Shown here in pieces: positions 8,485 to 17,850 of a DNA stretch of 64,000 nucleotides. Below the pieces are notes generated by a model that was not told the origin of the DNA, ran no database searches, and saw only the letters and a list, made by a program, of their open reading frames with translations. The number at the start of each line of letters is the position of its first letter. Position 1 is the stretch's first letter. The stretch lies in assembly GCA_002382805.1 (NCBI GenBank), contig DGAD01000016.1, forward strand, positions 67,183-131,182. The letters are read 5' to 3'. The stretch is from Clostridiales bacterium UBA4039. Its GTDB lineage: Bacteria > Bacillota > Clostridia > Lachnospirales > Vallitaleaceae. The position numbers and the translations under genes were made by a program.

Positions 8485-9921
8485 ATGGAGTTCGTATTAA
8501 ATTTATTCTTAGCCTTTATCAACAAATTTTTGGGGCAAGCGCCACTTTTGCTTGGTACAGTCGTTTTTATAGGATATATGTTACTTGGAAAAAAATGGTA
8601 TGAATCTTTGGCTGGATTTATCAAAACATTTGTCGGATTTAAGATTCTTCAAGTAGGAACGGGAGGCTTGGTTGGAACATTTCGCCCGATTATCAATAGT
8701 TTATCTGAACGTTATGGAATAGAAGCATTAGTTATTGATCCATACTTTGGACAAACTTCAGGAACAGAATTTTTAGATTCGGTTAATTCCTTAGCATTTG
8801 TTGGGTATGTTATGATGATTGCATTTGCCTTTAATATCTTACTCGTTGCATTTAGGAAAATAACAAAGATAAGAACACTGTTTATTACCGGACATATTAT
8901 GTATCAGCAGTCGGCAGTATTGCTTTGGGCGCTATATTGGGTTATTGAAGGTGCAGGAGGCGAACCGGTTTCACCGTTTTTACTTGTGATTACAGGATTA
9001 CTTATGGGAACATATTGGTCTGTTATGTCAAATCTAATTATTGAGGCAACACAAGAAGTGACAGATGGCGCAGGGTTTACGATTGGGCATCAGCAGATGT
9101 TTGGTGCATGGATTGCATATCGATTAGGTGGAAAACTTGGAAACAAAGAACATGACGTCAATCGTATTGAAGCTCCTGGATTCTTGTCTATTCTTAATGA
9201 TAACGTTGTTGCAAACTCATTAATTATGACGGCGTTTGTCGGAACTATAATGGTTATATTAGGCAAAGATACCTTTGAGTACAACGAAAATAATTATTAT
9301 TTTGCAACCTATGTTTGGGAAACATGTGCATATTTTGCGGTATACATTACCATATTGTTGACAGGTGTTCGTATGTTTGTTGCAGAATTGACAGCATCTT
9401 TTCAAGGGATCTCTGATAAAATCCTTCAAGGTTCAGTTCCAGCGGTAGATTGTGCAGTTACCTTTGGATTTTCACCTCAAGCTCCTTCTTACGGCTTTAT
9501 CTTTGGATTCTTTGGTCAGATCATTGCAATCTTTACATTAATATTGATAAAATCTCCAGTTCTAATTATTGCAGGATTCATTTGCTTGTTCTTTGACAAT
9601 GGAACATTAGCTGTTTTTGCCAACAAAGCCGGAGGACGCCGTGCTGCAGCAATCATTCCTTTTATTGCAGGACTCATTCAAGTATTTGGTTCGGCGTGGG
9701 TACTTAGCTTTTTAACTGGACCTGACCAAGTTATCGGATGGATGGGAATGTTTGACTGGGCAACATTATTTGCTGGAACAACGGTTTTATCCCACTATCT
9801 TGGAATTATTGTTCCGATTGTATTAATACCTCTATTATTAATCATCCCTCAATTGCAATATAGACGTCACAAAGCGACTTATTTTACAACGATGCGAGAT
9901 GAAGTGAACAATCTTAACTAA
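8485..9921 (+). CDS. ulaA: PTS ascorbate-type transporter subunit IIC (UlaA)
   Basis: This 478-aa polytopic membrane protein has a start at ATG 8485 behind GAAAGGGG. The N-terminal segment (LGQAPLLLGTVVFIGYMLLGKK, shown here in part) and the following GFKILQVGTGGL match the SgaT/UlaA family, which forms the translocation channel for L-ascorbate or a related sugar acid and passes it to the EIIB phosphodonor. Length agrees with the family (about 465 aa). EIIA, EIIB and the matching catabolic enzymes follow on the same strand. A hairpin and a second operator lie between it and EIIA. Confidence 0.93.
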   Translation: MEFVLNLFLAFINKFLGQAPLLLGTVVFIGYMLLGKKWYESLAGFIKTFVGFKILQVGTGGLVGTFRPIINSLSERYGIEALVIDPYFGQTSGTEFLDSVNSLAFVGYVMMIAFAFNILLVAFRKITKIRTLFITGHIMYQQSAVLLWALYWVIEGAGGEPVSPFLLVITGLLMGTYWSVMSNLIIEATQEVTDGAGFTIGHQQMFGAWIAYRLGGKLGNKEHDVNRIEAPGFLSILNDNVVANSLIMTAFVGTIMVILGKDTFEYNENNYYFATYVWETCAYFAVYITILLTGVRMFVAELTASFQGISDKILQGSVPAVDCAVTFGFSPQAPSYGFIFGFFGQIIAIFTLILIKSPVLIIAGFICLFFDNGTLAVFANKAGGRRAAAIIPFIAGLIQVFGSAWVLSFLTGPDQVIGWMGMFDWATLFAGTTVLSHYLGIIVPIVLIPLLLIIPQLQYRRHKATYFTTMRDEVNNLN

Positions 9922-9955
9922 GTGATTATAGGAATATAAAACTATTCATAGTACG

Positions 9956-9985
9956 TAGGCCGCCTTACAATGACGGGGAGGCCTA
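9956..9985 (+). other. Intercistronic hairpin between ulaA and the EIIA gene
   Basis: TAGGCC (9956-9961) pairs with GGCCTA (9980-9985), with partial extension inward (GCC/GGG). No T-run follows. It may be an attenuating or mRNA-stabilising hairpin separating the channel gene from the soluble enzymes. Confidence 0.45.
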
Positions 9986-10001
9986 TAGTGCTATAGAAGG
10001 A

Positions 10002-10015
10002 TGAACAAAAATTCA
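10002..10015. promoter_or_regulatory. Second operator candidate for the SorC-family regulator
   Basis: TGAACAAAAATTCA matches the site at 8371 and is also followed by an A-rich stretch and ATTATA. It lies 52 bp before the EIIA gene, suggesting separate control of the downstream catabolic block. I could not place a convincing -35/-10 pair next to it. Confidence 0.5.
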
Positions 10016-10067
10016 GAAAATTATAAAAAGCGGACAAATGTAACAAAGGTGACAAATGGAGGAAGCT

Positions 10068-10511
10068 ATGATTAAAGGATTTACATTAACAAAAGACTAT
10101 ATTCAGTTTGTAGAAGGATTTGAACATTGGGAAGAGGCAGTGAAACAATCGGCACAGCCGTTATTAAAACATGGACATATTAAGCAATCCTATATTGATG
10201 GCATGATTGAATCGGTTAACGAATATGGACCGTATATAGTTATTGCACCAAGAATTGCCTTGCCTCATGCAAGACCGGAGATGGGGTCGGTTTCTGTAGG
10301 CTATAGCGTTATGCTAAGCAAAAAACCGGTAAGCTTTATGGAAGATAATAGTAGTGATGCAGAATTGTTTATTGCATTGTCTTGTGTAGATGCAGATACA
10401 CATTTACAAATGCTTCAAGAAATTGTAGAGATTTTATCCGATGATCAAAAACAAAGCAGTCTGTTTAACGCAAAAACAGTTGATGACGTTTTGAAAGTAT
10501 TTAATGAATAA
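10068..10511 (+). CDS. ulaC: PTS subunit IIA, ascorbate/mannitol-fructose type (UlaC-like)
   Basis: This 147-aa protein is started at ATG 10068 behind GGAGG (10058-10062). An ATG at 10056 overlaps the ribosome site itself and is less likely. The PTS_EIIA type-2 active-site motif ALPHARPE contains the phosphorylatable His67, which takes phosphate from HPr and hands it to EIIB. The protein is cytosolic. It stands between UlaA and UlaG, and the cognate EIIB is separate at 11656, as in other ula clusters with single-domain components. Confidence 0.9.
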   Translation: MIKGFTLTKDYIQFVEGFEHWEEAVKQSAQPLLKHGHIKQSYIDGMIESVNEYGPYIVIAPRIALPHARPEMGSVSVGYSVMLSKKPVSFMEDNSSDAELFIALSCVDADTHLQMLQEIVEILSDDQKQSSLFNAKTVDDVLKVFNE

Positions 10512-10554
10512 CGCAGCGAGTCTAGAAAATGTTATAATATAAGAAAGGAAAACA

Positions 10555-11622
10555 ATGATGAGTAAAATTAATGAAATTACAAGAGAGAGTTGGATTTTAA
10601 GCACATTTCCTGAATGGGGGACATGGTTAAATGAAGAAATTGAAAATACAAAAGTAGAACCTGGAACTTTTTCAATGTGGTGGCTTGGGTGTACAGGTAT
10701 CTGGTTAAAGTCAGAGGGTAATGCGAATTTATGTGTGGATCTTTGGGTAAAAACAGGTAAAAAAAGTCATGGTAATGGGTTGATGAAAGAACAGCACCAA
10801 CATCAACGAATGATTGGATGTGTTGAGCTCCAACCAAACCTTAGAAATGTTCCGGTTGTGATTGATCCGTTTATGATTAAAGAAATTGACGCTGTACTTT
10901 CAACCCATGATCATGGCGATCATATTGATGAAAATGTTGCGGCGGCAGTTTGCCAAAATACAGATGCATCTGTAAAATTTATCGGGCCCAAAGCGTGTAC
11001 TGACTTGTGGAGAGCATGGGGAGTGCCAGAGGAACGTTTAGTTACGTTAAAACCGGGAGATACTTATAAAGTCAAAGATGTTGAGATTGTCGCATTGGAC
11101 TCTTTTGATCGAACAGAATTAGTTACAGCGCCTAAAGGAGTAACACTTAAGGGAAAAATGCCACAGGAGATGGATGATTTAGCTTTGAATTACCTATTCA
11201 AAACACCAGGAGGCAATTTGTACCATAGCGGTGATTCCCATTACTCCAATTACTTTGCAAAGCATGGAAACGAACATGAGATTGACGTAGCTCTAGGTTC
11301 ATTTGGCGAAAACCCACGAGGAATGACAGATAAATTAACGGCAGAAGGTATTTTGCGTATGGCGGAGTGCTTAAAGACCAAAGTTGTTATACCGATTCAT
11401 CATGATATTTGGACAAATTTTATGGCGGACCCCAAAGAGATTACAACCTTGTGGCACATGAAAAAAGACCGATTAAAGTACAAGTTTAAACCCTATATTT
11501 GGCAAGTAGGAGGTAAGTTTACTTGGCCAACCGATAAAGATGGAATGGAATACATGTATGACAGAGGTTTTCACGATGCATTTGCGATTGAACCGGACCT
11601 GCCATTTAAAACTTTATTATAA
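10555..11622 (+). CDS. ulaG: L-ascorbate-6-phosphate lactonase UlaG
   Basis: The 355-aa protein belongs to the metallo-beta-lactamase superfamily. The metal motif HDHGDH spans His118-His123, and the flanking sequence ([19 protein letters not shown]) is characteristic of UlaG. The enzyme opens the lactone of L-ascorbate-6-phosphate to 3-keto-L-gulonate-6-phosphate in the cytosol. Two adjacent ATG codons (10555, 10558) follow GAAAGGA; either may serve. Neighbours EIIA and EIIB support the assignment, although a related phosphorylated lactone cannot be excluded because ulaD is absent. Confidence 0.92.
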   Translation: MMSKINEITRESWILSTFPEWGTWLNEEIENTKVEPGTFSMWWLGCTGIWLKSEGNANLCVDLWVKTGKKSHGNGLMKEQHQHQRMIGCVELQPNLRNVPVVIDPFMIKEIDAVLSTHDHGDHIDENVAAAVCQNTDASVKFIGPKACTDLWRAWGVPEERLVTLKPGDTYKVKDVEIVALDSFDRTELVTAPKGVTLKGKMPQEMDDLALNYLFKTPGGNLYHSGDSHYSNYFAKHGNEHEIDVALGSFGENPRGMTDKLTAEGILRMAECLKTKVVIPIHHDIWTNFMADPKEITTLWHMKKDRLKYKFKPYIWQVGGKFTWPTDKDGMEYMYDRGFHDAFAIEPDLPFKTLL

Positions 11623-11655
11623 TAGTAAATGTAATCAAATAAGGAGGAAGAAACG

Positions 11656-11937
11656 ATGTTAAAAGTATTAGCTGCGTGTGGAAATGGAATGGGATCAAGT
11701 TTAATTATAAAAATGAAGATTGAAAAGGTACTTAAGGCAATGAATTTGCAATGTGAAGTACATCATGCTAGTGTGGGTCAAGCAAAATCCGATGTAAGGC
11801 ACTATGACCTTATTCTTGTGTCTGAGACACTCGCCGGCGAGTTTACAAATCTTGGAAATGCCAAAGTAGTGGGATTAAAAAATCTTCTATCGGAGGAAGA
11901 AATTAAGACAAAAGTTGAACAGGCATTAAATCAATAA
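11656..11937 (+). CDS. ulaB: PTS ascorbate-type subunit IIB (UlaB)
   Basis: This 93-aa protein carries the EIIB phosphocysteine loop at the extreme N-terminus (LAACGNGMGSS, Cys8). Cys8 is phosphorylated by EIIA and phosphorylates the substrate during transport through UlaA. Length and fold match the lactose/ascorbate-type IIB superfamily. It has a strong AGGAGG site and is followed after 10 bp by ulaE. Confidence 0.92.
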   Translation: MLKVLAACGNGMGSSLIIKMKIEKVLKAMNLQCEVHHASVGQAKSDVRHYDLILVSETLAGEFTNLGNAKVVGLKNLLSEEEIKTKVEQALNQ

Positions 11938-11947
11938 CGGAGGAATC

Positions 11948-12817
11948 ATGTTTAAATTAAGCGATAATCCAATAGGGATTTATGAAAAAGCCATTCCAAA
12001 TAAATTTGATTGGGCTACAAAAATAAAAATTGCAAAAGCAGCAGGATATGAGTTCATTGAAATGTCGATTGATGAAAGTGATGAACGTCTATACCGTCTT
12101 GAGTGGAGCAAAGAAAAACGCGAGTATATCAAAAAACTCTTAGCAGATAATGATTTTTATATTAATTCAATATGTCTAAGTGGGCACCGCAGGTATCCTT
12201 TTGGAAGTCGAAACAATCAAGTACGTAAAAAAGCCTTTGATATTATGGATAAAGCAATTGAATTAGCAAAAGATCTTGGAGTTCGAAATATACAGCTTGC
12301 AGGCTATGATGTATATTATGAACAATCAGATGATGTAACAGTACAGCTTTTTATTGACGGATTAAAGTATGCAACCAAAAAAGCAGCAAGTGCAAATGTT
12401 ATGCTATCAATAGAAATTATGGATACCCCATTTATAGGAACCATTACTCGGTGTATGCGCTTCATTAATGAAGTGCATTCTCCGTGGTTGCAAATTTATC
12501 CGGATTTTGGAAACTTGAGCCAGTGGACAGATGAACCGGAACAAGAACTTGCTAGAGGAATCAACCATATTGTGGGAATACATTTAAAAGATACAAAAAA
12601 AGGTGTTTTTAAATGTGTTCCCTTTGGAGAGGGAACTGTTGATTTTCAAAAACTTTTTCAAAAACTTGATGAATTGGAATTTCAGGGACCCTTTCTTGTA
12701 GAAATGTGGGCAGATAACGAGTTGGACATGACCGTTGAAGAAAGTATAAAATATATTAACGAGGCCAAAGAGTGGCTTATTAAGAAAGCAGGGGATCGAT
12801 TTTATGCAAATGCCTAA
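11948..12817 (+). CDS. ulaE: L-ribulose-5-phosphate 3-epimerase (UlaE/SgaU family)
   Basis: This 289-aa xylose-isomerase-like TIM-barrel enzyme starts at ATG 11948 behind [28 protein letters not shown] and the C-terminal [16 protein letters not shown] segments match UlaE. It converts L-xylulose-5-phosphate to L-ribulose-5-phosphate. Metal ligands are probably the Glu of IEIMDTPF, the Asp of IYPDFGN and a later His/Glu. The last 14 bp overlap ulaF, indicating coupled translation. Confidence 0.93.
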   Translation: MFKLSDNPIGIYEKAIPNKFDWATKIKIAKAAGYEFIEMSIDESDERLYRLEWSKEKREYIKKLLADNDFYINSICLSGHRRYPFGSRNNQVRKKAFDIMDKAIELAKDLGVRNIQLAGYDVYYEQSDDVTVQLFIDGLKYATKKAASANVMLSIEIMDTPFIGTITRCMRFINEVHSPWLQIYPDFGNLSQWTDEPEQELARGINHIVGIHLKDTKKGVFKCVPFGEGTVDFQKLFQKLDELEFQGPFLVEMWADNELDMTVEESIKYINEAKEWLIKKAGDRFYANA

Positions 12818-13520
12818 GCATATCGAAGCGCTAAAAGTACAAGTATTTGAAGCGAATTTAGAGCTGGTTAAACAAGGACTAGTTATTTATACATGGGGAA
12901 ATGTAAGTGGCATTGACCGAGAGACCGGTCTTGTCGTGATTAAACCCAGCGGAATTGATTATGAAACAATGACAGCAAAAGATATGGTTGTCATTAATCT
13001 TGAGGGGGAAATTATTGAAGGAAACATGAAACCTTCTTCAGATACACCAACACATCTTGCTCTTTATCGAAAATATGATAAAATTAATAGTATAGTACAT
13101 ACGCATTCAGAGTGGGCAACGTCTTGGGCGCAAGCTGGAAGGGATATTGCGTGTTATGGAACGACACACGCAGATTATTTTTATGGTGCTATTGCCTGCA
13201 CGCGAGCGCTTAGTGACCAAGAAATTAACGGGGCATATGAGTTAAATACGGGCGCTGTGATTATTGAAACTATTGAACAGCGTCAGATACTGCCAATGGA
13301 GGTTCCGGGGATAATTGTTTTTAATCATGGTCCGTTTGCTTGGGGGAAGACTCCGGCAGATGCCGTACATAATGCAAAGGTAATGGAAGAAGTTGCAAAG
13401 ATGGCCTTTCGCTCTGAGCAATTAAATCCAAACTTAAAGCCTGTTAATCAAGTACTATTGGATAAACATTATCTGCGTAAGCACGGCAAGAATGCCTATT
13501 ATGGTCAAGACAATAAATAA
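12804..13520 (+). CDS. ulaF: L-ribulose-5-phosphate 4-epimerase (UlaF/AraD family)
   Basis: This 238-aa class II aldolase/AraD protein has the GNVSGID substrate loop (about 32-38), the zinc motif HTHSEWA (His99, His101) and the later H of [10 protein letters not shown]. It makes D-xylulose-5-phosphate from L-ribulose-5-phosphate, feeding the pentose phosphate pathway. The start lies inside the end of ulaE. It is the last catabolic gene before the regulator. Confidence 0.93.
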   Translation: MQMPKHIEALKVQVFEANLELVKQGLVIYTWGNVSGIDRETGLVVIKPSGIDYETMTAKDMVVINLEGEIIEGNMKPSSDTPTHLALYRKYDKINSIVHTHSEWATSWAQAGRDIACYGTTHADYFYGAIACTRALSDQEINGAYELNTGAVIIETIEQRQILPMEVPGIIVFNHGPFAWGKTPADAVHNAKVMEEVAKMAFRSEQLNPNLKPVNQVLLDKHYLRKHGKNAYYGQDNK

Positions 13521-13547
13521 AAGACTACTTTTGAGTGAGGTGAAACA

Positions 13548-14531
13548 ATGATAGATAAGGATGAACAACAGCTCCTAATCGATGCATCAGTGTTGTACTA
13601 TTTAGAAGGCAAAACGCAAAGCGAAGTGGCAAAAACGCTTTTTTTGTCACGTCCAAAAGTATCAAGATTATTAAAAAAGGCTAGAGATTTACAAATCGTC
13701 GATATTACCATCAATTATAATAATGATAAAATGGAACAACTCCAAGGTGAGATTCGTCGTACATTTAATGTTCCCAATGTTGTTATTGTTAAGACGCTCT
13801 CAGATGAACAAGAAACCTTGAACGAAGTTGGAAAAGCAGCAGCAAAGGAACTGGGAATGGTTTTACATGATAACATGACCCTGGGGATTTCATGGGGACG
13901 ACATGTGAGAATATGCTCGTCATATCTAAAAAAACATGACTATTCAGGTATTCGTGTAGTTGAACTTTTTGGAGCAATAAGTTATGATATGGATAAGCTA
14001 GATATGCTAAGTATTGGTCGAAGTATCTCAAGTAAGTTGGGTGGAAAGCTATATCCATTACCATCACCTATTTATATCGATGATGCAAATGCAAGAAAAG
14101 CAATCATAGAGACACCGCTGATTAAGAATACGCTTAAGATGATCGAAGAGTGTGATTTGATTTTGAGCGGTATTGGTGCTGTTGATAGTGAGACATCAAC
14201 ATTTCAGACGCTTTGGGATAATTATGTAGAGGCAAATATTAAGCAAGAAGTTATTCGTCATGGAGGTATTGGCTTTATTCTAGCGCACTTTTTCAATCAA
14301 AAAGGTGAATTTTTAGACATTCCTGCAAATGATAACGTGATTGGAATTCGAACAGAAACGATTAAGGAGAAAAAAATCTTTGCTATCGCAGCAGGCGAAA
14401 AAAAGGCCAAAGCTATTTTTTCAGCGCTTAGAGGTGGACTGGTCCATACAATTGTATCGGATGAACAGACACTTCGCTTAGTGCTAAAGTATGGCCAAAA
14501 GTTAAAAGAAATGGAAAAGGGAGGTTGCTAA
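13548..14531 (+). CDS. SorC-family sugar-responsive transcriptional regulator
   Basis: This 327-aa protein has an N-terminal helix-turn-helix (EGKTQSEVAKTLFLSRPKVS, about 20-40) and a C-terminal SIS-like sugar-phosphate-binding domain (LGISWGRHV, ISSKLGGKLYPLPSP). The start is ATG 13548 after GAGGTG. SorC/DeoR-type proteins bind as tetramers and respond to phosphorylated sugars. It is encoded within the ula operon, and the TGAACAAANNTTCA sites at 8371 and 10002 are its natural targets by similarity to B. subtilis DeoR sites. Effector unknown; a pathway intermediate is likely. Confidence 0.9.
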   Translation: MIDKDEQQLLIDASVLYYLEGKTQSEVAKTLFLSRPKVSRLLKKARDLQIVDITINYNNDKMEQLQGEIRRTFNVPNVVIVKTLSDEQETLNEVGKAAAKELGMVLHDNMTLGISWGRHVRICSSYLKKHDYSGIRVVELFGAISYDMDKLDMLSIGRSISSKLGGKLYPLPSPIYIDDANARKAIIETPLIKNTLKMIEECDLILSGIGAVDSETSTFQTLWDNYVEANIKQEVIRHGGIGFILAHFFNQKGEFLDIPANDNVIGIRTETIKEKKIFAIAAGEKKAKAIFSALRGGLVHTIVSDEQTLRLVLKYGQKLKEMEKGGC

Positions 14532-14532
14532 T

Positions 14533-16251
14533 TTGATACATGGAATTGGTGCGAGCGAAGGCATATGCATAGGCAAGATATTTAAGTACGATCATGTCGA
14601 TGTAAAAGCGGCAACAAACACAGTGGAAGATTGTGGAGCAGAGATAGAACGGTTTAAGCAAGGCGTAAGCCAAAGCATTGTTGATTTAGAAGGAATCAAA
14701 GAGCATGCGCAAGAAAACATCAGCCCGGAGACAGCGGCGATTTTTGAAGCACATATAGAGATTCTAAAAGACCCGGAGTTTATCGGTCAAGTTAAAGAAG
14801 TGATAGAGACAGAAAAGATCAATGGAGAATATGGGCTTGAGAAAGTCAGCCAACAGTTTGTGGCAATGTTTGAAAGTATGGATAACGAATATCTGCGGGA
14901 ACGTGCGGCAGATATAAAGGATGTATCCCGACGAGTGCTCATGCATATGAAAGGGCTAAAAAGTCATGACTTAAGCGAGATCAATTCAGAGGTCATCTTA
15001 GTGGCAAGAGATTTAACGCCATCGGATACAGCCCAGTTAAACCGCCGATGGGTCAAAGGATTTGTGACGGATATAGGCGGGCGAACCAGCCATAGCGCCA
15101 TTATGGCAAGAACCCTTGAGATTCCGGCAGTAGTAGGTACGATGACAGGATTTGAGAGCTTAAATGATGGCGAGCAGGTCATTCTAGATGGGAATGAAGG
15201 CATCATCTATCAGAACCCGGAACAAGAGCGATTGGAAGAATATGCAGAGAAAATACAAGAGCTTGAACGCCAAAAGAAACTGCGAGAGACCTATATAGAA
15301 AAAGCCAGCGTAACTGCCGATGGAGTGCATATCGAGATTGGAGCCAATATCGGAAGTCCAGAAGATATCGAAGGAGCATTGTCCCATGGGGCAGAGTGTA
15401 TAGGACTATACCGAACAGAATTTTTATATATGGGCAAGAAAAACTTCCCTACAGAAGATGAACAATTCGAGGCGTATAAAAAAGTACTAGAAGCCATGGA
15501 GAACAAACCGGTGGTAGTAAGAACACTCGATATCGGAGGAGACAAAGAGTTGGATTATATGACAATGGATAAGGAGTTGAATCCATTTTTAGGAAATCGT
15601 GCGATACGTCTGTGCCTGTCGAATGAGGAGTTGTTCTTGACCCAGTTAAAAGCATTGTTGCGAGCAAGCATCTATGGGAATCTGCATATTATGTTCCCGA
15701 TGATAGCAACGTTAGAAGAGTTGCGCCAGGCAAAAGGATTGCTTGAAGTGGCCAAAGAAGAGCTGAAACAAAACACAAAGTATAGTGAAGCCGAATTTAA
15801 ATATAAGATCGGAATCATGGTAGAGATACCGTCAACAGCCATAATGGCGCCGGTATTTGCAAAAGAGGTGGACTTCTTTTCCATAGGGACCAATGACTTG
15901 ATTCAGTATACATTTGCAGCAGACCGTATGAATGAGAACGTATCCTATCTATATCAACCGTTTAATCCGGCAATCTTGAATCTAGTACATATGGTAATAG
16001 AGGCGGCCCATAAAGAAGGTAAGTGGGTCGGAATGTGTGGAGAGATGGCAGGCGAACCCTTGGCTCTTGGACTACTGATTGGTTTGGGGTTAGATGAGTT
16101 TAGCATGAGTGCGCCAGGAATCTTAAGAGCACGCCAGCAAGCAGCAAGGATTGATAGCCGCCAGGCAAGCAAGATAGCCAAGGAAGCATTAACATTAACC
16201 AGCCAAGAGGACGTTTTGGCACTTGTAAAAAATGTGCAATGGTCAATATAA
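14533..16251 (+). CDS. ptsI: Phosphoenolpyruvate-protein phosphotransferase (PTS Enzyme I)
   Basis: The 572-aa protein starts at TTG 14533, one base after the regulator's stop, with GGGAGG at about 14519. It has an N-terminal HPr-binding region, the phosphohistidine motif GGRTSHSAIMA (His187), the PEP-binding TIM barrel (GLYRTEFLYM, VEIPSTAIMA, SIGTNDLIQY) and the catalytic Cys502 in GMCGEMAG. It phosphorylates HPr using PEP. No HPr gene is in the window. Its codon choice looks visibly less AT-biased than the preceding genes, which may reflect high expression. A strong terminator follows. Confidence 0.95.
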   Translation: MIHGIGASEGICIGKIFKYDHVDVKAATNTVEDCGAEIERFKQGVSQSIVDLEGIKEHAQENISPETAAIFEAHIEILKDPEFIGQVKEVIETEKINGEYGLEKVSQQFVAMFESMDNEYLRERAADIKDVSRRVLMHMKGLKSHDLSEINSEVILVARDLTPSDTAQLNRRWVKGFVTDIGGRTSHSAIMARTLEIPAVVGTMTGFESLNDGEQVILDGNEGIIYQNPEQERLEEYAEKIQELERQKKLRETYIEKASVTADGVHIEIGANIGSPEDIEGALSHGAECIGLYRTEFLYMGKKNFPTEDEQFEAYKKVLEAMENKPVVVRTLDIGGDKELDYMTMDKELNPFLGNRAIRLCLSNEELFLTQLKALLRASIYGNLHIMFPMIATLEELRQAKGLLEVAKEELKQNTKYSEAEFKYKIGIMVEIPSTAIMAPVFAKEVDFFSIGTNDLIQYTFAADRMNENVSYLYQPFNPAILNLVHMVIEAAHKEGKWVGMCGEMAGEPLALGLLIGLGLDEFSMSAPGILRARQQAARIDSRQASKIAKEALTLTSQEDVLALVKNVQWSI

Positions 16252-16272
16252 CTATATAAAATAAGCATTCAC

Positions 16273-16306
16273 AATAATCCTGAGTCTTTTACTCAGGATT
16301 ATTTTC
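16273..16306 (+). terminator. Terminator of the ula-ptsI operon
   Basis: AATAATCCTGAGT (16273-16285) pairs perfectly with ACTCAGGATTATT (16291-16303) around a 5-nt loop and is followed by TTC. It is a strong stem with a short T-tract. Confidence 0.85.
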
Positions 16307-16445
16307 GTTGACAAATCAAATAATAAAAGTTAGAATAAAACTGTTGAACATAAATGAGATATATTATCAATACGAAAAGAGCAAGGTATATTTTTTTAAC
16401 GCTATAATGAGAATGACTACTGATATCAATAAAAAGAGGTGAAAC

Positions 16446-16505
16446 ATGGAATGGTTTGTTAAAAATACTACTTTTTTTCTTTTACAACAATACAATAAAC
16501 AGTAG
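16446..16505 (+). CDS. Short leader-type ORF (19 aa) before the ECF transporter operon
   Basis: An ATG at 16446 stands 7 nt behind AGAGGTG and opens a 19-codon frame (MEWFVKNTTFFLLQQYNKQ) that stops 12 nt before the ECF S-component gene. A TATAAT lies upstream at 16403-16408. The Phe-rich peptide could be a leader peptide or simply a translated 5' region. I see no attenuator hairpin after it, so the call rests on ribosome-site quality and spacing. Confidence 0.35.
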   Translation: MEWFVKNTTFFLLQQYNKQ

Positions 16506-16517
16506 AAAGGATTAAAT

Positions 16518-17099
16518 ATGAAACAACAAAAAATGCACACAAAAGATTTAATTACGACAGGAGTTTTTACAGCAATATACTTTGTCTTGTTCTTTGCTAT
16601 GGGTATGCTTGGTTATATACCAATACTTTTTGTTTTGATACCGCTATTATTACCTATGGTTTCAGGGATTCCATTTATGCTTTTTTTAACAAAAGTCGAC
16701 AAGTTTGGAATGGTTACGATTATGGGAACGATACTTGGAGGCTTAATGATGTTGACAGGGCATTCGTATACTCCAATTATTACAGGTGTTGTCTTTGGTG
16801 TGTTGGCAGACTTGATTTTTAAACTGGGAAATTATAAGAGCAAAAAACTTTCTGTAGTAGGCTATGGAGTATTTAGTATGTGGTTATTAGGCATGCTGTT
16901 ACCTTTTTGGATTATGAAAGATGCATTTGAAAAAACGATGACAGATAGTATGGGTGCTGATTATACACAGGCAGTACTAGGTCTTTTTGAAAAGGCAGCA
17001 TGGACTTTTCCGTTGATGGCATTTTGTGGCGGGGTTATTGGTGCAATCTTTGGTTTTAAAATGCTTAAAAAACATTTTGAAAAAGCAGGAATTGCCTAA
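16518..17099 (+). CDS. ECF transporter S component, MptD/Trep_Strep family
   Basis: This 193-aa membrane protein has about five to six hydrophobic helices and the start KDLITTGVFTAIYFVLFF, typical of the Trep_Strep/MptD group of ECF substrate-binding subunits. It follows GAAAGGA. S components bind a vitamin or other micronutrient and dock on the shared EcfT-EcfA module, here encoded directly downstream. The ligand of this S-family is not established from sequence, and no riboswitch is visible upstream. Confidence 0.85.
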   Translation: MKQQKMHTKDLITTGVFTAIYFVLFFAMGMLGYIPILFVLIPLLLPMVSGIPFMLFLTKVDKFGMVTIMGTILGGLMMLTGHSYTPIITGVVFGVLADLIFKLGNYKSKKLSVVGYGVFSMWLLGMLLPFWIMKDAFEKTMTDSMGADYTQAVLGLFEKAAWTFPLMAFCGGVIGAIFGFKMLKKHFEKAGIA

Positions 17100-17120
17100 G
17101 AGGATTAAAGGAGGAACGTT

Positions 17121-17846
17121 GTGGAAAAAAGCTATATGCAAGTAACACTTGATCAGGAGCAACAAAAGCTTGACCCACGCACAAAGATTATGATTTTACT
17201 CATTATTAACATGTCTGCATTTACAGTTAATGCATGGTATGTTATGGCGCTAGCTGCAGCAATACCCTTATCTTTATTATGGTTAACTAAGCAATATCGA
17301 CAAACAATGTTGCTGACAATGGTATATGCGAGCTCACTTGTTTTATATATCTTATTGCTGGATACTGCTCATGGAAGTGTTAGTATAGTGATTGCAATGT
17401 TAACAAGTGTTATTAATCGTATGGGACCAGGGCTTTTAATGGGATATTATCTGTTGCGGACAACTACAGTAAGTGAATTTATTGCGGCAATGGAGAGATT
17501 AAAAATCCCAAAACAAGTGACCATTCCTTTGTCGGTAATGTTTAGGTTTTTTCCGACAATTAAGCAAGAGCATGCATCAATCAACGATGCGATGAAAATG
17601 CGAGGGGTCAGCTTTGGAAGCTCAAAAGGCAATATATTAACATTAATGGAATATAGATTAATTCCTTTATTTATCTCTTGCGTTAAAATAGGGGAAGAAC
17701 TTTCATGTTCTGCATTAACAAGAGGTCTAGGCGCAGAGACGAAAAGAACCAATGTATGTCATATTGGTTTTGCCTGGAGGGACTATCTGTATACATTTTT
17801 TGCACTGGTAACATTGGTGTTGCTGATTTACTCAAAAGGAAGGTGA
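17121..17846 (+). CDS. ECF transporter T component (EcfT/CbiQ family)
   Basis: The 241-aa protein starts at GTG 17121 after AAAGGAGG. It has an N-terminal DPRTKIMILLIINM segment, several membrane helices and the CbiQ coupling region with MRGVSFG and SCSALTRGLGA helices that contact the ATPases. It scaffolds the S component and ATPase of the ECF importer. It lies between those two genes, 21 bp and 4 bp away. Confidence 0.9.
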   Translation: MEKSYMQVTLDQEQQKLDPRTKIMILLIINMSAFTVNAWYVMALAAAIPLSLLWLTKQYRQTMLLTMVYASSLVLYILLLDTAHGSVSIVIAMLTSVINRMGPGLLMGYYLLRTTTVSEFIAAMERLKIPKQVTIPLSVMFRFFPTIKQEHASINDAMKMRGVSFGSSKGNILTLMEYRLIPLFISCVKIGEELSCSALTRGLGAETKRTNVCHIGFAWRDYLYTFFALVTLVLLIYSKGR

Positions 17847-17850
17847 GCGT

